Source: Actinomucor elegans
Taxonomy: Eukaryota; Mucoromycota; Mucoromycetes; Mucorales; Mucoraceae
Direction of reading: 5' to 3'
Length of the DNA stretch: 64,000 bases
Assembly (NCBI GenBank): GCA_026027325.1
Contig: JAMSLZ010000014.1
Coordinates: forward strand, 1 to 64,000
Of this stretch, positions 58,476 through 64,000 are shown piece after piece; positions within the stretch are counted from its first letter, which is position 1, and each line of letters begins with the position of its first letter. The notes under the pieces were generated by a model, which worked only from the letters and a program-made list of their open reading frames with translations, was not told where the DNA came from and ran no database searches. A program made the position numbers and the translations under genes.

Positions 58476-60378
58476 ATGAACTCGACTCACGATACCAAAG
58501 ATTGGCACAGTATGCAACAAATGGCTTCAAGTCCTGTACATCAATCACCTCAACAACAGATACCATATCCTTCAATGGAACATCATTATGGCCAATCATT
58601 TCCTCAGGGTCCTATGCACCCTCCTGTGTAAGTTATTATATGTCAATCCAATAGAAACTCATGGTGCAACCTTACACGCATCTTCATATGAAGGATCAAG
58701 CTAAACTCTTTTATTGAATTACAGTCAGACTCAATTTATGCCTGCAGCAACAACAGCAAAGACTGAGTCCGATCCACGTTTACCTGGGTAAGTCATTAGA
58801 TGATTCTTTTTTTTTTATTTTTTTTTTTTATTTTTTTTTACTAACCTGCTGTTGTTAGTATGATGGCTTTATCTCAACCTGGTACTCCACGCCCTAGTCA
58901 CCATCATAATAATACAAGTCCTACTGCTAAAAAAGCGCATGCCAACTATACCACCTCATCATTCCATGCTGCTCCTTATGCTCATCCTGCTCTTGCTCGC
59001 AAAAGAGGAAGAAATGAACTCTTTTCTACTGAACTTGGCCCATTCTTTAGCTCCACAAAACCAATGGACAATCTTTATGCTTTGGATAGATCTACATTGT
59101 AAGTTGAAAGAAAAAAAAAGGGAATTGGAGGTGCGTTTTTAATCATTTTTACAAATTAGGCTTACTGTGCGTATTCAAGCAAAGATGGATCGAGGTTTTT
59201 TCTTAGCTGATAATGATTGGACTTGCTACCGTAGAAATTACTTTCAAGTAAGCGGCGCCTTTGCTATCCATGGTTTAAACCACTATTATGCTGAACAAGA
59301 AACCCACTGTCTCGTACAAGTGGACGGCACTTTTCACCCAGTTCACAACTTTTCGATGAACATCTCTGCTCGTGTTTCCAATAGCGACAAAAAGATTGAG
59401 TTAGTACAGCATACGCCCAAGCGTGACAAGGGCCCTCAATCCACACCTGCTGCAAAATTGATTATGCCTGGTGGCAACCTTACCATGAGTTCTGTAGGCG
59501 CCAACCAAAGCATTGTCACCTTTGAACGTATTCAATTCAAAACTGCCACTGCCAATAACGGTAAAAGAAGAGCTGCTCAACAATACTATGTATGTTTAAT
59601 AGATCTTTATGCTGAAATTGACGGAAACAAAAAGGTCAAGATTGCTTCCTGTCAATCAGCTCCTTTGGTAGTCCGTGGACGTAGTCCTGGTCATTATTCT
59701 GATAATCATGATCGATATGAAAACAATATGCCCATCTCTGCTCCTCCACCAGCTCAACAGCAACAGCAGGATGAACGATACGTTGCTCCATTCCCTCGTC
59801 CACCCATGACTCCACCTGGTGTTATGGGCTCTGAATATGGATCTCCTTATCCTTATCAAGCCTATCCAGGCAATGGATATCCTCATTTTAATAATCATCC
59901 CATGTCGGGTCCTGGTATGATGCCTCCTACACCCACTGGCGGCCCTCCACCACCACCAACCCATCACCAACAACAAGGTCCTAATCCATACATGGTACCC
60001 AGTATGACATCCGATCCATCTTCTTCAGAATCTTCTTCGCCTGATCTTTACAATGGCGAATTTGGTCATCATCAGGGTAATATGGAAGAATCCAAGTTAC
60101 CTCCCCAACAAGCGTCTCATCCTGGTATGAACATGCAGCAACAGCAGCAACAGCAGCAGCAACAACACCATATGCCTCCTGTCATGGATAACAATGAATG
60201 GAGTCGTAGTCGTATGAACTCTGCTAGCAGCCATGCTTCATATGAACCTCATTCTTACTTTTCTCAACCTCCCACTACTACATCCAATAATAGTGCGTTC
60301 TCTAATAGTTCTGCACCTTCAACTCCATACTTGCCTGGTAGAAAATACAGTATGCCAGCTGGACAGCAACAATCTTAA
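58476..60378 (+). CDS. Ndt80/PhoG-like DNA-binding transcription factor, 557 aa, four exons
   Basis: Ndt80/PhoG factors carry an Ig-fold DNA-binding domain and act in meiosis, starvation or secretion programmes (XprG/Vib-1 branch). Exons 58476-58627, 58725-58787, 58859-59098 and 59160-60378 join to 1674 nt. After a Gln/Pro/His-rich leader the domain starts at ELGPFFSSTKPMDNLYALDR. It continues RIQAKMDRGFFLADNDWTCY and RRNYFQVSGAFAI, then HNFSMNISARVSNSDKKIEL, VQHTPKRDKGPQ, FERIQFKTATANN and YYVCLIDLYAEI. The core is highly conserved in pattern and unbroken. The C-terminal half is Pro/Gln/Ser/Met-rich with a poly-Gln run (about 60137-60163), a likely activation region. Target genes cannot be inferred from this window. 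Confidence 0.9.
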
Positions 60379-61545
60379 TACCTTGAAACTTTTTTTTTGT
60401 TATTTATATATTTCTTTTTGCCATCTTTTTTTATATTTTTATTATATGATCTTCATACCAATCTCTCTCTTTTTCTTTGTAAGCTTTACCCTATGTAATT
60501 TCTCGGATCTGTTTCATGCTTCTTCTTTTTTTCTCTTTTTTGTAACTTATATACTACTGCACTAATAATAAATAAATAAATAAAAAAAGGGCTTTTTTTC
60601 TTGATACGTATTACGATTCCTCAATATGATACACGAGAAAGGGTCCATATGCTACAGTTTGACATATTTTGTAACTTGTTTCACTTTGAGTTTTCGTTTC
60701 GTTGCACTAAACTGTCAAAGCGCATTTTGTGCATCTTGAACTAACCGTTGGATGATAGTCCACAAGTTCTACTCATCAAAAAAAAAAAAAAAAAAAAAAG
60801 TGGCTCGTTCGCGCCAAAGTAGAAATGTAACAATAATAAGCTTGGTTATACTCTGAGCTGTAAATATCGGGAAATGATGAAACTAAAAAGCTCCCTAGTC
60901 CATGAACCAATGAACCTATATTAGTAAAAAAAAATATTTCATCCGTTGAAAAAAATACAGCCTTTATTTTCCACTTCTCAGATTGAAAAAACTCATCGCT
61001 GGTGCAGATATTTCAAGGGGAAAAAAAACAGGAACGGACAATAAATATATTCAGGTGTCAATGACCAATGAAAACTAGTCAATTTTCAGGTCAAGTTCTT
61101 GAATTTCAAGCATTCAAATTTCATTGAAATTGGAATATATAAAATGAATGTACATTGGCATTTCTGTACCCTTAAGATAATCTAGAGATAATTTAATTAT
61201 TTTTACAATACTTCTTGATTTGTAGTATAATGAATATAAATATACGTCTCTATATGCCAAAAGCATGATAGCCTTAAATTTTTCCAGCACTCTACCACCT
61301 CAAGATACGGGTTTAAAAGCGCTTTCGTCCTATTGACTTGACTTTTTTCTATATAATACTTGATAAATAAGGTTGCAGCTTCTTCCATTTCTTATCTAGT
61401 AAGATGAAGGTTTTTTTTTGTCAAAGTGGCCATAATGGGCCTCTGTTAAATATCCGTGGCCAATCAAATCTGTATACTCTAATTCCACTCGCCTGTAAAA
61501 ACAATAGCGCGTAAATGGAGCTTTCATTCACATCTGTTTGGTAAA
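60379..61545. other. Intergenic region with a 22-A run
   Basis: 3' end of the Ndt80-like gene (tandem AATAAATAAATAAATAA near 60565), then a run of 22 A (60778-60799) of unknown origin. No gene is supported before 61546. Confidence 0.4.
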
Positions 61546-63502
61546 ATGCTTCTCGATTGGGAGCGATTTGAAAAAACCTTGGATTTTAACTCCAAGGACA
61601 ATCACACTCAGCTCATGAACATGGTAAATCATGGTGATTTTCTATTAGAATTCCTTGGTCAATTCTTGCAGGTGAATTGAGGCTCTCCATTCCAAATCTT
61701 TTTGCAGTTCTCATGTTGAATTACTTAACAGGAACTCAAAGAAATCAGTACAGTCACTCAATGTGTCGAGAAATACCCAAAAGCAGTTTCCCTTTTGACT
61801 TTAGCTTCGGTAATAAAACAAAAGGGAGGGAAAAGAGAAAGAAATACTAGATGAAAGCTAATAGTTTTAAGTCGATAGACACATCCGTATATCAGCTATA
61901 ACACGTCCATTGCAGCATTGCTTGTGTCCTGTTTGATAGAGTATAGCAAACTAGACTTACTGCCGAATGATAATTTTACTACTACACAGACAAGCAAGTA
62001 AGGTCAATCACAAAACGAATGGTCTGAGACTTTAACCATCATTGGTAGGCCGACGCAATGGTGTATCACTCGACTACGGCGCCTCATCCATGTATGCATT
62101 GAAACTCAAGATACATTGGACATTGTAAAACGAGTGTCGAATAGGATGGATAGAAAGCAAGATATAGATGTAATGCATGCCTTGAAAAATAACATCCTCA
62201 TCGCGTCTAACCATTACACTTAGGACTATCAGTTAACTAGACTAACAGACGCTTGTCTGGGCCTCATACACAACAAGGACGCTCATCCTCTGATAGAAAA
62301 ACTTGTTGGGTATACGTTAAGTAGTTTGGAAAGCGACCCAATGCATTTTGATCCAGCAGCCAAGCTATTGTCAGATCAGTTTGTATATCAGCTACTAGTC
62401 CATCAAGATGATTCTCAATCTAGTCTGCGGAAACTCTATTTTCGATGGCCGGATAACCTCAAAATAAAGCAAGTCATCATGTATACTGTGATACCTCCTA
62501 GGAGCTAACTCTATTTAAACTAGGCTATTAGAACAATATAATGATATCCTGGAGATAGAAATCTTGGGTCTTATAGATAAATATACCAAAAAACAAGGCA
62601 TTTATACACCTTTAGATACCCTTTATAACGAATTAGCGCAAAATTCCTTGATGCAGCTAATTCAAAAATCTAGCTTCCTTTGCGAGGTATGCGCTGAACG
62701 TATGTCTGCCTACGTTATTGAATTCCAAGACTGGAAAATAGTGCGCTTGGCTCAATGCGTGTTTGGACTCTTGAATAAAAGAATTACAGCGCACGATCAG
62801 CTGTCAAGCTTCATGTATAATACACCTACAAACAAGTTTGAATCACAAAAAAATATGGCTTGGTGTGTATCACTTGCTTCTATAAAATTACTATTGTCTA
62901 GTATCAACACCTTAGTGCAATGGTGCTACCATAGTTCTGAAGTTTGGGATTCAAAGGTAAAAACAGTAACAAAAAAAAACAAGTAAATTAAATAATAACA
63001 TATCAATCAATCTAGATGGAACGCCATTTAGTCTATGTCAACTGGGTTGTCTATCCAACAGTAGAACTTGGTAATTCTCAATCACTGGCTGATTTTCGTA
63101 GTTGGATACAATGCAGCCAAAGGAATGATCTACTGTACAGTTGTTTGCCTACATTACAGCATACGCTGTTGAATAGCAATGCACTCGTGATAGCAGGCTT
63201 TGTCATTTCAAGCATGGTAGTAAAGAAGATGGATCAAATTCGATCACTGGTATAAATCTCATTCATTCGCGTGCTACATACAACTAACTGTGGAAAGATG
63301 ATTAGGTTGAATCAATTTATGCAAACCAAGATGGCGAAAAGCAAGTATAAAAGTAATAGTAATAACGATGGGACGACTGACTAGCTTCTATAGTAATTCC
63401 CTTTTTTTGTATATTCTACTGGACTGTCTACATCTTACTGATCCAACTGCATCAACATCCAAAGTAATATCCTTTGTACATGAACTGATGAACCATCTTT
63501 AA
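61546..63502 (+). CDS. Hypothetical all-helical protein, 502 aa, nine exons
   Basis: Exons 61546-61671, 61732-61809, 61879-61997, 62049-62169, 62224-62468, 62524-62956, 63016-63249, 63306-63340 and 63385-63502 sum to 1509 nt with every phase matching. Two introns (62469-62523 and 63341-63384) have GC donors (GCAAGT); using GT instead breaks the frame. The protein starts MLLDWERFEKTLDFNSKDNH and is Leu-rich, predicted helical and without signal peptide or catalytic motif. It ends ILLDCLHLTDPTASTSKVIS followed by FVHELMNHL, a pattern common in HEAT-like helical repeat proteins. I do not recognise the family. The perfect phase arithmetic over nine exons is strong support for a functional gene. 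Confidence 0.75.
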
Positions 63503-63873
63503 GAATTTACCCGCATAGATCTTTGTATCACTTCATTTGAATAGTACTACATTACACTTGTGAATAAAGAAAATTATTTATTATCACAGTCAATTTGGTT
63601 TAGAACTGTAATACTACATCTGAGATGCGTTTACAAATCAATGACAGCCTCTTTTAAATGTATCCTGAGCATGCTTAACTTGATGGCAAAAAAAAAGATA
63701 CTCCGTTCAAAATGAATGCTTAATTTTTTTTTATATAGAATCTCTACTATTATGCTTCCAAAAAGGAAATAAACAAAAAAATATATAAACATATATGAAC
63801 CACATGCGCTTTTAAGAGATTCATTTTTTAGATACGCCTAGTAATTTATGCGTAGATATGAATGGAATTTGCT

Positions 63874-64000
63874 TATAAATGCTTAAAGCATACATTGTGG
63901 CTGGAAGAAGAGTTATCATCAGTTATCTACTTTATTCACACATATCATTTCACATCATCAAAGTAATACATGTGTCACTGTCTCACACAAATATTCCAAT
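63874..64000 (+). promoter_or_regulatory. Possible promoter and start of a gene leaving the window
   Basis: TATAAAT at 63874-63880 is followed, after a pyrimidine-rich CATCATTTCACATCATC-like stretch, by an ATG at 63970 (MCHCLTQIFQ) open to the window end. Only ten codons are visible, so this is weak. Confidence 0.25.

Overview
The window looks like nuclear DNA of an early-diverging, AT-rich filamentous fungus, most likely Mucoromycota. The reasons are short introns (about 40-70 nt) with GT or GC donors and CTAAC-like branch sites, fungal gene families (an Ndt80/PhoG factor, DUF1752, CYSTM proteins, a GAR-domain spectraplakin-like protein), a DIRS retroelement and a LINE fragment. The organism assignment is inference; no marker gene was searched.

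Layout. 1-14.8 kb: last exon of an unidentified gene, an E2 ubiquitin-conjugating enzyme (-), a Myb/SANT-like protein (-), the class III PI3-kinase VPS34 (+), a two-HMG-box protein (-) and a Q/N-rich zinc-finger protein (+). Each of the five named genes carries one or more single-base indels, mostly in short homopolymers, while the encoded family motifs stay perfect. 14.8-26.5 kb: intact genes, namely a small orphan, a CYSTM peptide (-), a 1303-residue ABCB/MDR exporter (+) and a bZIP factor (+), with a LINE remnant at about 16.6-17.1 kb. 28.4-29.3 kb: an orphan gene (-). 29.9-33.6 kb: a near-perfect 1.7-kb inverted repeat whose arms each hold one identical copy of a secreted 8-cysteine protein and a decayed Tc1/mariner-like piece. 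A truncated DIRS element abuts its right end (33.6-35.8 kb). 37.6-46.3 kb: weak ORFs, a second CYSTM gene, a DUF1752 protein, an ArsB/NhaD-like permease and GOT1, the last two divergent from a 158-bp shared promoter. 46.5-52.9 kb: a 2092-residue spectraplakin-like gene. 58.5-60.4 kb: the Ndt80/PhoG factor. 61.5-63.5 kb: a nine-exon orphan gene.

Many gene-free stretches are not random. They contain a degenerate tandem repeat of about 160-180 bp, recognisable in at least ten places and in both orientations. A second, unrelated tandem repeat lies at 3.7-4.2 kb.

Most genes are unrelated housekeeping or regulatory genes. The items most worth following are the inverted repeat carrying divergent secreted-protein genes, the ~170-bp repeat family, the sharply bounded indel zone and the unusually frequent GC-AG introns.
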